From: Betaproteobacteria bacterium
GTDB taxonomy: Bacteria; Pseudomonadota; Gammaproteobacteria; Burkholderiales; SG8-39
Assembly: GCA_004298325.1 (NCBI GenBank)
Contig: SCUF01000425.1
Span: 1-35,542 of the forward strand
Direction: 5' to 3'
Length of the DNA stretch: 35,542 nucleotides
The position numbers and the translations under genes were made by a program. This document shows positions 16,033-23,639 of the stretch, piece by piece (the first letter of the stretch is position 1; each line of letters begins with the position of its first letter). The notes under the pieces are model-generated. The model ran no database searches and was not told the origin of the DNA. It was given only the letters and a program-made list of their open reading frames with translations.

Positions 16033-16079
16033 GCAGGCACCGAAGGTCCTGAACCGCGCGTGAGGCGTTCCTCCGGAGT

Positions 16080-16313
16080 CGAGTATAGAGCCTCTTCAAC
16101 ATTGTCTACTTCAATCGACATATCCGGTACAGCCGTACCCGACCGTCCCTCGGACATCACGCTGACCTGAATCGTCATCTTTGACCTAGAGCCGTATGTT
16201 CATATCCAGCCAAGGTCCATGAGGACCTCGAGGCCGAGAATCTCTTTATAGAGGGCGCTTGCCTTATCTACGTCGGACATAGCGAAATTTGAGACGATGC
16301 GCTTGACCTTCAC
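16080..16313 (-). pseudogene. VOC/glyoxalase-family gene, interrupted and truncated
   Basis: A GTG start at 16313 preceded by AAGGAGGGTCG opens VKVKRIVSNFAMSDVDKASA and continues LYKEILGLEVLMDLGWI, the typical first half of a vicinal-oxygen-chelate (glyoxalase/bleomycin-resistance) protein. A TGA then follows at 16202-16200, where relatives have Arg, probably CGA turned to TGA. The same frame goes on with TYGSRSKMTIQVSVMSEG, then SIEVDNVEEAL, the middle of the fold, and loses similarity near 16080. About a third of the normal 115-120 residues is missing at the end. The gene is thus doubly broken. Base composition is lower in GC than the neighbours. Confidence 0.65.
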
Positions 16314-16326
16314 CGACCCTCCTTGC

Positions 16327-16391
16327 GCCCTAACGCCCGGCTTCAGGCGCGCGCCGCTTGCGGCGCGTCGCTCTGCGAGCCGCTGTTCGGA
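16327..16391 (-). other. attC-like (integron 59-base element) folded site A
   Basis: On the minus strand it runs from TCCGAAC through CGGCTCGCAG, an inner hairpin CGCGCCG-CAAG-CGGCGCG, then CTGAAGCCGGGC and GTTAGGGC. The two outer arms pair imperfectly (AGCCG/CGGCT and CTG/CAG) and leave unpaired bases, as integron attC sites do. The end GGGCGTTAGGGC is close to the usual GCGTTAGGC. It sits between the end of one minus-strand gene and the Shine-Dalgarno of the VOC remnant, exactly where a cassette boundary belongs. No integrase gene is present in the window. Confidence 0.5.
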
Positions 16392-16435
16392 GGCACACGC
16401 GCCCGGATGACACTTCTATGAGTGGCCACACGTCA

Positions 16436-17488
16436 TCACTCGATCACCCGGTCGGCGCGCAGCAGAATCGACTGCGGCACGGCGAGGCCGATCGCCCTCG
16501 CGGTCTTGAGGTTGACCACTACCTCGAATCTCGCGGCCTGATCCACTGGCAAGTCTGCGGGCCTGGCGCCTTTCAGCACACGCGCCACCATGTCGGCGCC
16601 GCGGCGCACGTCGTCCACGAGATTGGTGCCCCAGGAAATCAGACCGCCCCATTCCACCGATTCGGCGTCGGCGAATACCGCCGCGATGCGGTTCCGGTTG
16701 GCAAACTCAACCACCGTGCTGCCGGTGACCGGCGAGTCGGCGAACCAGGAGAACGGCACGAGCGCCTCGGCGCTCGCATTGAGCGCGCGGCCGAGCGAAC
16801 TGTCCCATCCTGTCCGGTCCGCCGTCACGAACTCGAGGAGTTCGATCTGCAGCCGGGCAGACGTCTTGCGCAGCCCGGGCGCGATTGCGGCGAACTCGTC
16901 CGCGTAGCTCTGTCCGACCACGGCGACGCGTTTCGCTTTCGGCAACAGCTCTCGCACCAGCTCCAGGCGCTTGTGCACGAGCTCGCCAAACCGGCTGCTG
17001 ACCCCCGTGGCGTTGGCGCCTGGCCTGGCGTAGCTCTTCACGATCCCCGAGACGACCGGGTCTGGAACCCACGCGAACACGATCGGCACCGACTTGCTCG
17101 CGGACATCGCAGCCGCGGTGGCGTGAGAAGAGAAGGTGAAAACCGCATCCGCCCCGGCCGCCACCATGGCGCGGACGAATTCGCGGTCGTCGCCAAAAGT
17201 GCCGGCCGAGCCGCGCGCGTCGACGCGCAGGTTCCTGCCTTCCACGAAGCCGTGGCCCGCGAGCCGCTCGCGCAGTGCGTCGTGATAGCGTTCCATGCCC
17301 GAGCTGCCTGCCAGCAGCACGCCGACGCGGTAGTCGCGGCCCGGCTTTTGCGCGCGTGCGAGCGGCGACGCGAGCATCGCGCCCGCGGCGAGCAACAGTC
17401 TCCTGCGCCGGGTGTCGCTCAGATGCTGTCCCTTTGTGCCACCGAACTTGTGTTTAAACGTCTCCGCCCCGATGCTAGGACGATACAT
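16436..17488 (-). CDS. ABC_sub_bind-family (tryptophan/tyrosine-type) ABC transporter substrate-binding protein
   Basis: A 350-residue exported protein. A run of four Arg followed by LLLAAGAMLASPLARAQ looks like a signal peptide, possibly Tat-type. The mature protein follows the ABC_sub_bind (PF04392-type) pattern: YRVGVLLAGSSGMERYHDAL, GRNLRVDARGSAGTFG, then VPIVFAWVPDPVVSGIVKSY and ARPGANATGVSS, with LRADRVIE at the end. Such receptors are numerous in Burkholderiales and usually orphan, as here: no permease or ATPase gene is beside it. ATG at 17488 is the only nearby ATG; the frame stays open upstream into a hypothetical gene, so the start is not certain. A 7-bp inverted repeat touches the start. 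Confidence 0.8.
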   Translation of the reverse strand: MYRPSIGAETFKHKFGGTKGQHLSDTRRRRLLLAAGAMLASPLARAQKPGRDYRVGVLLAGSSGMERYHDALRERLAGHGFVEGRNLRVDARGSAGTFGDDREFVRAMVAAGADAVFTFSSHATAAAMSASKSVPIVFAWVPDPVVSGIVKSYARPGANATGVSSRFGELVHKRLELVRELLPKAKRVAVVGQSYADEFAAIAPGLRKTSARLQIELLEFVTADRTGWDSSLGRALNASAEALVPFSWFADSPVTGSTVVEFANRNRIAAVFADAESVEWGGLISWGTNLVDDVRRGADMVARVLKGARPADLPVDQAARFEVVVNLKTARAIGLAVPQSILLRADRVIE

Positions 17489-17510
17489 TGGTAGACGCAA
17501 CGATCTACCA
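17489..17510 (-). repeat. Perfect inverted repeat directly upstream of the ABC_sub_bind start
   Basis: TGGTAGA (17489-17495) and TCTACCA (17504-17510) form a perfect 7-bp inverted repeat around eight bases, ending one base before the ATG at 17488. It could be a repressor operator or an RNA hairpin that hides the start. No good Shine-Dalgarno is visible here, so the hairpin may matter for translation, or the start may be misplaced. Confidence 0.3.
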
Positions 17511-17559
17511 GTGCTGCATCCGAACTGCCGGCACATCCCCAGGGATCGAGGAAGGCCAG

Positions 17560-17911
17560 ACCAAAGTCGTACGACCCGGTCGGCGATTCCCAGATTCTTG
17601 GCGTCGAGCCAGCGCATCTCCCAGACTCTCCACTGCGGGCGCCAAAGCGCGCCCAGACGCCTGGCGCGCTCGCGCAAATCCGTTTCCGAATACCCAATGC
17701 GGACGGCAACCATTGCCTCGTCCCGGATTCGCGGAGCGCGACTCTGGGCGTTCCAGGGCACGGTCTCGACGATGAGTTCCACCGTCTTGTGCCGGCAGTT
17801 CCGCTCGGGTTCGTAGAGGTTGAGGCCGAACGGACAGGTGATGCCGAATTGGCGCAGCAGCCCGATCTGCGGCAAAGTGCGCGCTACAGCAAGAAGAATT
17901 CCTCGGCACAT
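17560..17911 (-). pseudogene. Small conserved hypothetical protein, probably a remnant
   Basis: From 17911 the frame reads CPFGLNLYEPERNCRHKTVE, LIVETVPWN, VAVRIGYSETDLRERARRLG and LWRPQWRVWEMRWLDAKNLG. This resembles a small family of proteobacterial hypothetical proteins with the pattern KTVELIVE...VxVRI...LRExV...GxWxxxxxVWxxR that I recall but cannot name. There is no stop before the frame runs into the ABC_sub_bind gene, so it is either a remnant that lost its end or the 5' part of an odd fusion. Its ATG overlaps the ATG of the divergent membrane protein. Function unknown. A working gene is possible if a GTG at VELIVE is the start. Confidence 0.4.
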
Positions 17912-18329
17912 GGAACTCCTTCCGCTGGCATTGATCGGCTGGCTCTTCACGCTGGGCAGCGGCGCCGCGCTCCTGCTCGGCGCGTGGCTGATGATCGGCG
18001 TGCACTTTTCCGGCGAGAAGGCGCGCGGCGAGCTGGCGCGCCGCGCGTTCGAAGACGCCGTGCTCTTCGGCATCTGGATCCTCGGTTTCGCGGGCGGCGT
18101 GGGCGTGCTGCTGGAAAGATCCTGGAGCCGCGGCGTGCTGGAACTCTTTTGCGCGGTCCTGATCGCCCTGGCCGGCCTGACCGCGTGGTCGCGCTACCGC
18201 GCCGCGCCACCGCCGCGAGGCACGCTGGCCGTCAGCCTCGCGCTTTTCCTGGTGCCCCTGGCCGCCGTGTGCATCGCCACGATCCTGACGCTGCGCAGCG
18301 AAACGGCGTTGCGCACGCTCGCCGGGTAG
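17910..18329 (+). CDS. Small integral membrane protein of unknown function
   Basis: A 139-residue protein with four predicted membrane helices: residues about 4-30 (LALIGWLFTLGSGAALLLGAW), 47-68 (AVLFGIWILGFAGGVGVLL), 75-92 (LELFCAVLIALAGLTAW) and 104-126 (LAVSLALFLVPLAAVCIATI). I do not recognise a family. The frame is open further upstream, but the ATG at 17910 starts just before the first helix. The peptidase C45-like gene begins 16 bases after its stop on the same strand, so they may be co-transcribed. Whether it is a transporter, sensor or assembly factor cannot be told. Confidence 0.65.
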   Translation: MELLPLALIGWLFTLGSGAALLLGAWLMIGVHFSGEKARGELARRAFEDAVLFGIWILGFAGGVGVLLERSWSRGVLELFCAVLIALAGLTAWSRYRAAPPPRGTLAVSLALFLVPLAAVCIATILTLRSETALRTLAG

Positions 18330-18345
18330 GCCTTAGACTACGGCC

Positions 18346-19473
18346 ATGTTCCCCATCCTCGACATCACCGGCACCGCCTCCGAGCGCGGCCGCATGCACG
18401 GCGCGCTGGCGAAGCGCCAGGTGGAGCGCACGATCGTCAACTACCGCTCGCTCTTCGAGCATTGCGGCATCGCCTGGCCGGAGGCGCAGCGCCTCGGCGG
18501 CGGCTACCGCGACGTGATCGGCGATTTCGCGCCCACAATGCTCGCCGAAATCGAGGGCATCGCCGCGGGCGCGGGACGTACGGTGGGGGAGATCCTCGCG
18601 CTGAACGCGCGCACCGAAATCCTGCCGCCGACGTTTCCGGGCAAGCCGTCTGCCGAATGGCTCGCCTCGCGCCTCGGGACTCCGGCCGATTTCGGCGAAT
18701 GCACGGCGATCGCGATATCGCCTTCACGCAGCGCGAACGGCGAGACGCTGCTCGCGCAGAACTGGGACTGGCTCGGCGCGCAGCGCGACGCGCTCGTCGT
18801 GCTGCGCATCCGCGGCGATGAGGCTTCATCCTGCCTGACGCTGACGGAAGCCGGAATGCTCGCCAAGATCGGCTGCAACGATCGAGGGTTCGGTGTCTGC
18901 CTCAACATCCTGCGTTCCGCGGACGACGGCGCCGAGCCGGGCGTGCCGGTGCACGTGCTACTGCGCGCGCTGCTCGATTGCGGTTCGGTGCGCGAGGCGC
19001 TGGAACGGCTGCGCGCGGTCCGCTTCGGAGCCTCGTCGAACGTGCTCTGCGCGGACCGCAGCGGCGATTCCGCCGCGCTGGAACTCTCGCCTGCGGGCCT
19101 GCACGTCGTGCGCGGCAATGACGGCACGCTCTGCCACACCAACCACTTCCTTTCGCCGGAGGCGCAGCCCGACGAGGTCGCACTGCCGCCGAGCCTTTCC
19201 TCCGTGCCGCGGCTCGCGTGCGCGCTGCGCCATGCGAAAAGCGCACGCACGCACGACGTGGGCAGTCTTCAACGCCTGCTGCGCAACGAAACCGACGGAC
19301 TGCTGTCGGTGTGCCGCCATCCCGATCCGAGCCTGCCGGAAGAAGCCCGCATCGAAACCGTCGCCTCGGTGATCATGGAACTGGCGCAGGGCGTGATGCA
19401 TCTCGCGCCGCACATTCCGACCACGGTAGCTTACGAAGCGCTGGCGGTTTCGCCCGCGGCCGTGCTGGCCTAA
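18346..19473 (+). CDS. Peptidase C45 / acyl-CoA:6-aminopenicillanate acyltransferase-like Ntn hydrolase
   Basis: A 375-residue protein of the C45 Ntn-hydrolase family, which is self-cleaved before a Cys that becomes the N-terminal nucleophile. The expected motif FGECTAIAIS is present, with Cys119 as the likely nucleophile. It is followed by GETLLAQNWDW (substrate-pocket Asn/Asp pattern), TEAGMLAKIGCNDRGFGVCL and NILRS, then CHTNHF near residue 260, all in family order. Members hydrolyse or transfer acyl groups on amides; the natural substrate is unknown and penicillin processing is not implied. There is no signal peptide, so it is probably cytoplasmic. It overlaps the convergent TauE gene by four bases. 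Confidence 0.85.
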   Translation: MFPILDITGTASERGRMHGALAKRQVERTIVNYRSLFEHCGIAWPEAQRLGGGYRDVIGDFAPTMLAEIEGIAAGAGRTVGEILALNARTEILPPTFPGKPSAEWLASRLGTPADFGECTAIAISPSRSANGETLLAQNWDWLGAQRDALVVLRIRGDEASSCLTLTEAGMLAKIGCNDRGFGVCLNILRSADDGAEPGVPVHVLLRALLDCGSVREALERLRAVRFGASSNVLCADRSGDSAALELSPAGLHVVRGNDGTLCHTNHFLSPEAQPDEVALPPSLSSVPRLACALRHAKSARTHDVGSLQRLLRNETDGLLSVCRHPDPSLPEEARIETVASVIMELAQGVMHLAPHIPTTVAYEALAVSPAAVLA

Positions 19474-20216
19474 GTCAGGCCGTCGTAGAGCAGCTTCGCA
19501 CCCGTCAGCAACAGGAACGCATAGACCAGTCGATAGAAGAGCGTCTCGCTGACGCGCTTGTGCAGCCAGACGCCAAGCGCGACGCCCGCGACCCCGACCG
19601 GCGCGAGCGCCGCCGAGGTGAGCAGGTTCTGGGCGCTGAACAGTCCCAGCCACCAGTAAGGCAGAACCTTGGCCCAGTTGAGGCAGGCGAACAGCACCGC
19701 GACCGTTCCGACCAGCACGCTCGGCGCCAGCCGCAGCGGCAGCAGGTAGACGCTGAGGGGCGGCCCGCCAGAGTGGGCGATGAAACTCGTGAACCCCGAG
19801 AGCATCGCCCAGAATGCGCCCCTGGCGGCGGACGGACTTGCCGGAGCGGCGGCGGGGTTGCGCAGCAGCGTGCGCCAGAGCACGAACCCGATGGCCAGTA
19901 CACCGAGCAACAGGCGGATGCCGTCGCTGCTCAATTCGCGAAAGGCCAGCGTGCCGATCGCGGTGCCCACCAGTCCCGCCGGGAGCAGCACCTTGAGAAG
20001 GTCGCGGTTCCAGTGCCTGCGATAGGCCCAGACCGCACCCAGGTCCATCACCAGCAGGATAGGGAGCATGATCGCCGCGGCTTGTGCCGGCGCGATGGCG
20101 AGCGCCATCAGCGGCACCGTCACGATGCCGAAGCCGCCCGCGAAACCGCCCTTGGAAATGCCGAACAGCAGCACGCCCGGCACCGCGGCAAGCCAGAAAA
20201 GCGGGTCGGCGATCAA
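19470..20216 (-). CDS. TauE/SafE-family sulfite/anion exporter-like permease
   Basis: A 248-residue membrane protein with about eight helices in the two-repeat TauE/SafE layout. The first repeat has GISKGGFAGGFGIVTVPLMA, and the second has MLSGFTSFIAHSGGPPLSVYLL, the most conserved family signatures. Members export sulfite, sulfoacetate or other small organic anions, or take up related acids. The start is TTG at 20216, inside the hyuB stop (TTGA), so it is translationally coupled to HyuB. That link suggests a role with the hyuB substrate or product rather than with sulfur, but this is inference. Confidence 0.88.
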   Translation of the reverse strand: MIADPLFWLAAVPGVLLFGISKGGFAGGFGIVTVPLMALAIAPAQAAAIMLPILLVMDLGAVWAYRRHWNRDLLKVLLPAGLVGTAIGTLAFRELSSDGIRLLLGVLAIGFVLWRTLLRNPAAAPASPSAARGAFWAMLSGFTSFIAHSGGPPLSVYLLPLRLAPSVLVGTVAVLFACLNWAKVLPYWWLGLFSAQNLLTSAALAPVGVAGVALGVWLHKRVSETLFYRLVYAFLLLTGAKLLYDGLT

Positions 20217-21946
20217 TTCGCGCGCTTGGCGCTGCCGTCGGGCTCGAAGCGCACGCCGAAGAGCCGCTCGGCTTGCGCCCTCGTGTAATAGCCTCGCATG
20301 ACGTCGCGCGCGACCTTTGCCGGATCGCGCCGCAGCGGGTCGCCGTAACCGCCGCCACCCGGGGTCGAAACGCGGATCACGTCGCCCGGGCGCATCTGGA
20401 TGTCCTGGTCCTTCGACAGGTGGGGCGGACGATAGGTATTGCCGTTACGTTCGATCGCCACCTGGTTGACACCGCCGTCCGCGCCGCCGAGCGCGCCGAG
20501 GGGCCCGGTGCGCCCGTGATCCATGACCATCGATGCGCGCGCTTCGCCCCGCCGCACGCGGATGGCGTAGTTGACGCCGAAGCCGCCGCGCGCCTCGCCC
20601 GCGCCGCCGGAGCCCTCATGGACGGCGAATTCCTCGAACAGCACCGGGTAATACTGCTCCATCACCTCGATCGGCGGCATTTTCGAGATGCCGATGGTGG
20701 AGCAGCCGTTGGAAATGCCGTCGGAAATCGCGCTGCCGCCGTAACCGCCGCCGGTGAACAGGTACATCACGTAGGAGCGTCCCCGTTGCGGGTCGGTGCC
20801 GCCGATGGCCAGATTGCCCGAAGTCCCCGCCGGTGCCGCGAACAGCTCCTGCGGGATCGCCTGCGTGAGCGCGTTGAACACGGCCTCGGCGATGCGCTGG
20901 CTCACCTCCGCGGCGCAGCCGGACACCGGGCGCGGATACCGGGCGTAGAGAAACGTGCCCGCGGGCTCGGCGATCTTCAGCGGCTCGAAGGTGCCGGCGT
21001 TGATCGGCACGTCGGGGAACACGTGTTTGACCGCCAGGTAGACGGACGAAAACGTCGTCGCAATGACCGAGTTCATCGGGCCGCGGCAGGGGCGCGAGGA
21101 GCCGGCGAAATCGAATTCGAGGTCCTGCGCCGCCGTCTTCGTGACCTGCAGGCGGATGTGCAGCGGCTCGTCCACCACGCCGTCCGAATCCACGATCGAA
21201 TGGCCCGCATATGTCCCGGCGGGAATTCCGGCGATCTTGGCGCGCATCTGCTGCGCCGCGCGCTGGCGCAGTTCCGCGATCGCCCGCTCCACGGTGTCCG
21301 CACCGTAACGATCGAGGAGGGCGCCGAGGCGCTTCTCGCCGATGGCGAGCGCCGCGCCCTGCGCCTTGATGTCGCCGATGCGCTGGTCGGCGATGCGAAT
21401 GTTGGAAAGAATGATCGCCAGGATTTCCTCGTCCATCACGCCCTTCTTGTACAGTTTCACGGGCGGCAGCCGCAGCCCTTCCTGCTCCACCTCGGTGGCG
21501 TTGGCCGAGAATCCGCCCGGCACCATGCCGCCGAGGTCCGGCCAGTGCCCGGTGTTCGCCAGCCAGCACCACAGCTTGCCCTGGTAAAAGAACGGCTTCA
21601 CGAAACGCACGTCCATCAGATGCGTGCCGCCGAGGTAGGGGTCGTTGACGATGAACACGTCGCCCGGTGCGAGCGTCCAGCCCTTCGCGCGCACCTGCTC
21701 GATCACGCTGCGCGTGGAGAACTGCATGGTCCCCACGAACACCGGCAGGCCGAGTTCGCCCTGCGCGATGAGCGAGCCGTCCTCGCGCGAGTAGATGCCG
21801 TCCGAGCGGTCCATCCCCTCCGAGATGACGGGGGAAAACGCCGCGCGGCAGAAGGCGAGGTCCATTTCGTTGCAGACCTGCTGCAGGCCGTTCTGGATGA
21901 CGGCGAGGGTGATGGGGTCGAGGGGCGGGGTTTGCGCCGTTGCCAT
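20213..21946 (-). CDS. hyuB: Hydantoinase B/oxoprolinase family protein (HyuB)
   Basis: A 577-residue protein covering the whole HyuB domain: LDPITLAVIQNGLQQVCNEM, then VFIVNDPYLGGTHLMDV, GHWPDLGGMVPGG, DFAGSS, and GSGGAGEARGGFGVNYAIRV near the end. HyuB works together with HyuA in ATP-dependent opening of cyclic amides (hydantoins, 5-oxoproline-like lactams) in the cytoplasm. The matching hyuA is not adjacent but lies at 27281-29290. A plausible promoter ends seven bases before the ATG, so this gene may have its own leaderless transcript, besides read-through from the CAP gene upstream. The substrate is unknown. Confidence 0.92.
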   Translation of the reverse strand: MATAQTPPLDPITLAVIQNGLQQVCNEMDLAFCRAAFSPVISEGMDRSDGIYSREDGSLIAQGELGLPVFVGTMQFSTRSVIEQVRAKGWTLAPGDVFIVNDPYLGGTHLMDVRFVKPFFYQGKLWCWLANTGHWPDLGGMVPGGFSANATEVEQEGLRLPPVKLYKKGVMDEEILAIILSNIRIADQRIGDIKAQGAALAIGEKRLGALLDRYGADTVERAIAELRQRAAQQMRAKIAGIPAGTYAGHSIVDSDGVVDEPLHIRLQVTKTAAQDLEFDFAGSSRPCRGPMNSVIATTFSSVYLAVKHVFPDVPINAGTFEPLKIAEPAGTFLYARYPRPVSGCAAEVSQRIAEAVFNALTQAIPQELFAAPAGTSGNLAIGGTDPQRGRSYVMYLFTGGGYGGSAISDGISNGCSTIGISKMPPIEVMEQYYPVLFEEFAVHEGSGGAGEARGGFGVNYAIRVRRGEARASMVMDHGRTGPLGALGGADGGVNQVAIERNGNTYRPPHLSKDQDIQMRPGDVIRVSTPGGGGYGDPLRRDPAKVARDVMRGYYTRAQAERLFGVRFEPDGSAKRAN

Positions 21947-21953
21947 GGGATCG

Positions 21954-21981
21954 ATTGTACGTTGCCGCTTCCGGCGCTCAA
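21954..21981 (-). promoter_or_regulatory. Sigma-70-like promoter candidate for hyuB
   Basis: On the minus strand TTGAGC (21981-21976) and TACAAT (21959-21954) stand 16 bases apart. TACAAT matches the -10 consensus at five of six bases, TTGAGC the -35 at four of six. Transcription would begin at or next to the ATG at 21946, giving a leaderless or nearly leaderless message. No Shine-Dalgarno is seen, which agrees with that. The -35 box overlaps the stop of the CAP-domain gene. Confidence 0.4.
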
Positions 21982-22841
21982 CGCGGCGCAGCGAAAACCT
22001 GCACCCAGTAGATGCCGGCCTTGCTCTCCCGCTCGACCGCGTAAGCCACGCCCATCTCGGTGAAGCGCTGGGCCATCAGGTTCGCGCAATGCCGCGGGCT
22101 CCGGATCCAGTCGGCGACGACCGCCTCCGGCGTGGTCTGACCGGCGGCGATATTTTCGCCCACCGAACGCCACCGGTATCCCGCGCGCGTCACCCGTTCC
22201 GCAAGCGTGCTGCCGTCGCGGCCTTCGTGGGAGAAGTAGCTCTTTTGCGCCATGTCTGCCGCATGCGCGAGCGACACGCGGTTCAGCGTGGCGTTCAACC
22301 TGAGCAGCCCTGCGGGAGGGTAGCGGGTGTTGCCGCAGAGCCTCGCCTGCATGCGGGCCTGGTTGACCCGTTCGAGTACGCGTTCTGCAACGTCGATCGA
22401 TGTTTCCTGTGCCGGCGGCGAAAACGGCGCCGCAAGGACGATCCAGGTTTCGCGTCCCAGCTGGTGGATGCCGATCTCCCGGTAGGCGGACTCGATCAGG
22501 TACGCGCAGTACTTGCTCGCGACGAGATCGGCGATCGCCCTCGCATCCGAATCGCCGGTCACGTGAATCGTCGCCGAAAGGGTCGCACGGTAGCCGACCG
22601 CGGCCGGCGCGTCCCGCAGGTCGCGTTGCGCGGCTGCGCGTCTTGCCGCCGCGACGAGCTGTGGATGCTCGCGCAGCGCCGGCGCGACCCCGGATCGGCC
22701 GCCGCAGCCATTGGCGCGCACGGCGTTCAGCCTGGCCAGCAGGTCTGCCGTAGCGGTGGTGCTCGACGCAGTGCCGCCCAAGATCGCGGCGGCGAGCAGC
22801 ATCGAACCGGCGATGCGGCGGGCTACCGGCGCAGAAATCAC
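21978..22841 (-). CDS. Exported protein with two CAP/SCP domains, the first degenerate
   Basis: A 287-residue protein with an N-terminal signal peptide (basic RR, then SMLLAAAILGGTASST). The C-terminal part (about residues 150-287) is a bacterial CAP domain (YkwD-like): NQARMQARLCG, LNRVSLAHAADMAQKSYFSH, GENIAAGQTTPEAVVADWI and the HCANLM segment, ending YWVQVFAAPR. The N-terminal part (about 33-140) follows the same plan (LLARLNAVRANGCGG, EIG, TWIVLAAPF) but lacks YFSH and GENIA, so it looks like a decayed duplicate. CAP proteins act outside the cytoplasm; the molecular role of the bacterial ones is unclear. The start GTG at 22841 is chosen because it leaves a signal peptide of normal size. 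Confidence 0.82.
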   Translation of the reverse strand: MISAPVARRIAGSMLLAAAILGGTASSTTATADLLARLNAVRANGCGGRSGVAPALREHPQLVAAARRAAAQRDLRDAPAAVGYRATLSATIHVTGDSDARAIADLVASKYCAYLIESAYREIGIHQLGRETWIVLAAPFSPPAQETSIDVAERVLERVNQARMQARLCGNTRYPPAGLLRLNATLNRVSLAHAADMAQKSYFSHEGRDGSTLAERVTRAGYRWRSVGENIAAGQTTPEAVVADWIRSPRHCANLMAQRFTEMGVAYAVERESKAGIYWVQVFAAPR

Positions 22842-22878
22842 TCGCAGCGGTTCACGCTTTCCATTGGCTCACCCCGTT

Positions 22879-23523
22879 CTAGGCGGCCGGGGTGTAGCTC
22901 CGGTACAGCCGCAGGATCCATTCGCAGCTGCGCGTCAGTTTGCCGATCTTGCGCGACCAGTCGGTGCGCAGCGCCGCCTGCCAGTCCGGGTGCTGCGGCA
23001 CGCTTTCGTCCGCGAGGTCATAGAGCGCGACATAGCGCGGCTTGCCGCTGGGGTCGAAGAAGCGCCGCGCGCGCAGCACCCCCGGCACCCGAGAAAGCAG
23101 CGGCAGGTGCTCGTCGTCGTACCAGCGGTTGAATTCCGCCTCGTATTCCGGCGGTGCGTCGCCGATGGCGACGAACTGCGCGTGCGCCATCATGCTCGGC
23201 AGGGCTTCGCCCGGATTGATCTGCTCGCAGGCCCAGCGGCGAAACACCACCGTGCTGCCGAGGCTGCGCTGCGTCCACGCCGTCGGCATGGCAAGGCGCA
23301 GGCGGTAGGCGGCCGATTCGAGCACCGCGGGCGAGACGAGCTCGTAGGTCGCGAGGTACTTGCCTTCGCCCGGCTTCACATCCGCCACCCAGCGCCGCGC
23401 GGAGAGAAATCCGGGGATCGAAACCCGTTCGACGATGTGCTCGGTGTCGTACCAGGCGTTGAATTCCGCCTCCTGATCCTGGGGCGGTTCGGTGATCGTC
23501 AGCAGCAGACCGAAGCGGTTCAT
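22879..23523 (-). CDS. Tandem EthD/DUF4286-like dimeric alpha-beta barrel protein
   Basis: A 214-residue protein made of two related ferredoxin-like units. Each begins with a strand, has EAEFNAWYDTEHI or EAEFNRWYDDEHL, then SIPGFLSARRW or RVPGVLRARRF, and then YLATYEL or YVALYDL. This N-x-WY-D-x-EH pattern is common to EthD-like and similar small barrels that bind or convert small molecules. No catalytic role is known for this arrangement. The ATG at 23523 is 37 bases upstream of the CAP gene's region on the same strand, and the two may share a transcript. Adjacent plus-strand gene is divergent. Confidence 0.7.
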   Translation of the reverse strand: MNRFGLLLTITEPPQDQEAEFNAWYDTEHIVERVSIPGFLSARRWVADVKPGEGKYLATYELVSPAVLESAAYRLRLAMPTAWTQRSLGSTVVFRRWACEQINPGEALPSMMAHAQFVAIGDAPPEYEAEFNRWYDDEHLPLLSRVPGVLRARRFFDPSGKPRYVALYDLADESVPQHPDWQAALRTDWSRKIGKLTRSCEWILRLYRSYTPAA

Positions 23524-23566
23524 GATAGTCGTGATTCTAGCTGCAAGGCGCACGAGACTTGCGCCA

Positions 23567-23576
23567 TGTCATGACA
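23567..23576. promoter_or_regulatory. Perfect 10-bp palindrome in a divergent intergenic region
   Basis: TGTCATGACA is a perfect palindrome in the 116-base gap between the EthD-like gene and the DUF748 gene, the only shared control region of this pair. It could be a repressor operator. Perfect 10-mers arise by chance at low rate, so this is only a weak candidate. I see no clear -35/-10 pair for either gene. Confidence 0.2.
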
Positions 23577-23639
23577 GCGGCGGGGGGGCCTGTTAGGCTG
23601 GCGTGGTCAGTTGCGCACTCCGTTCGAAAGGCTGCCGCC

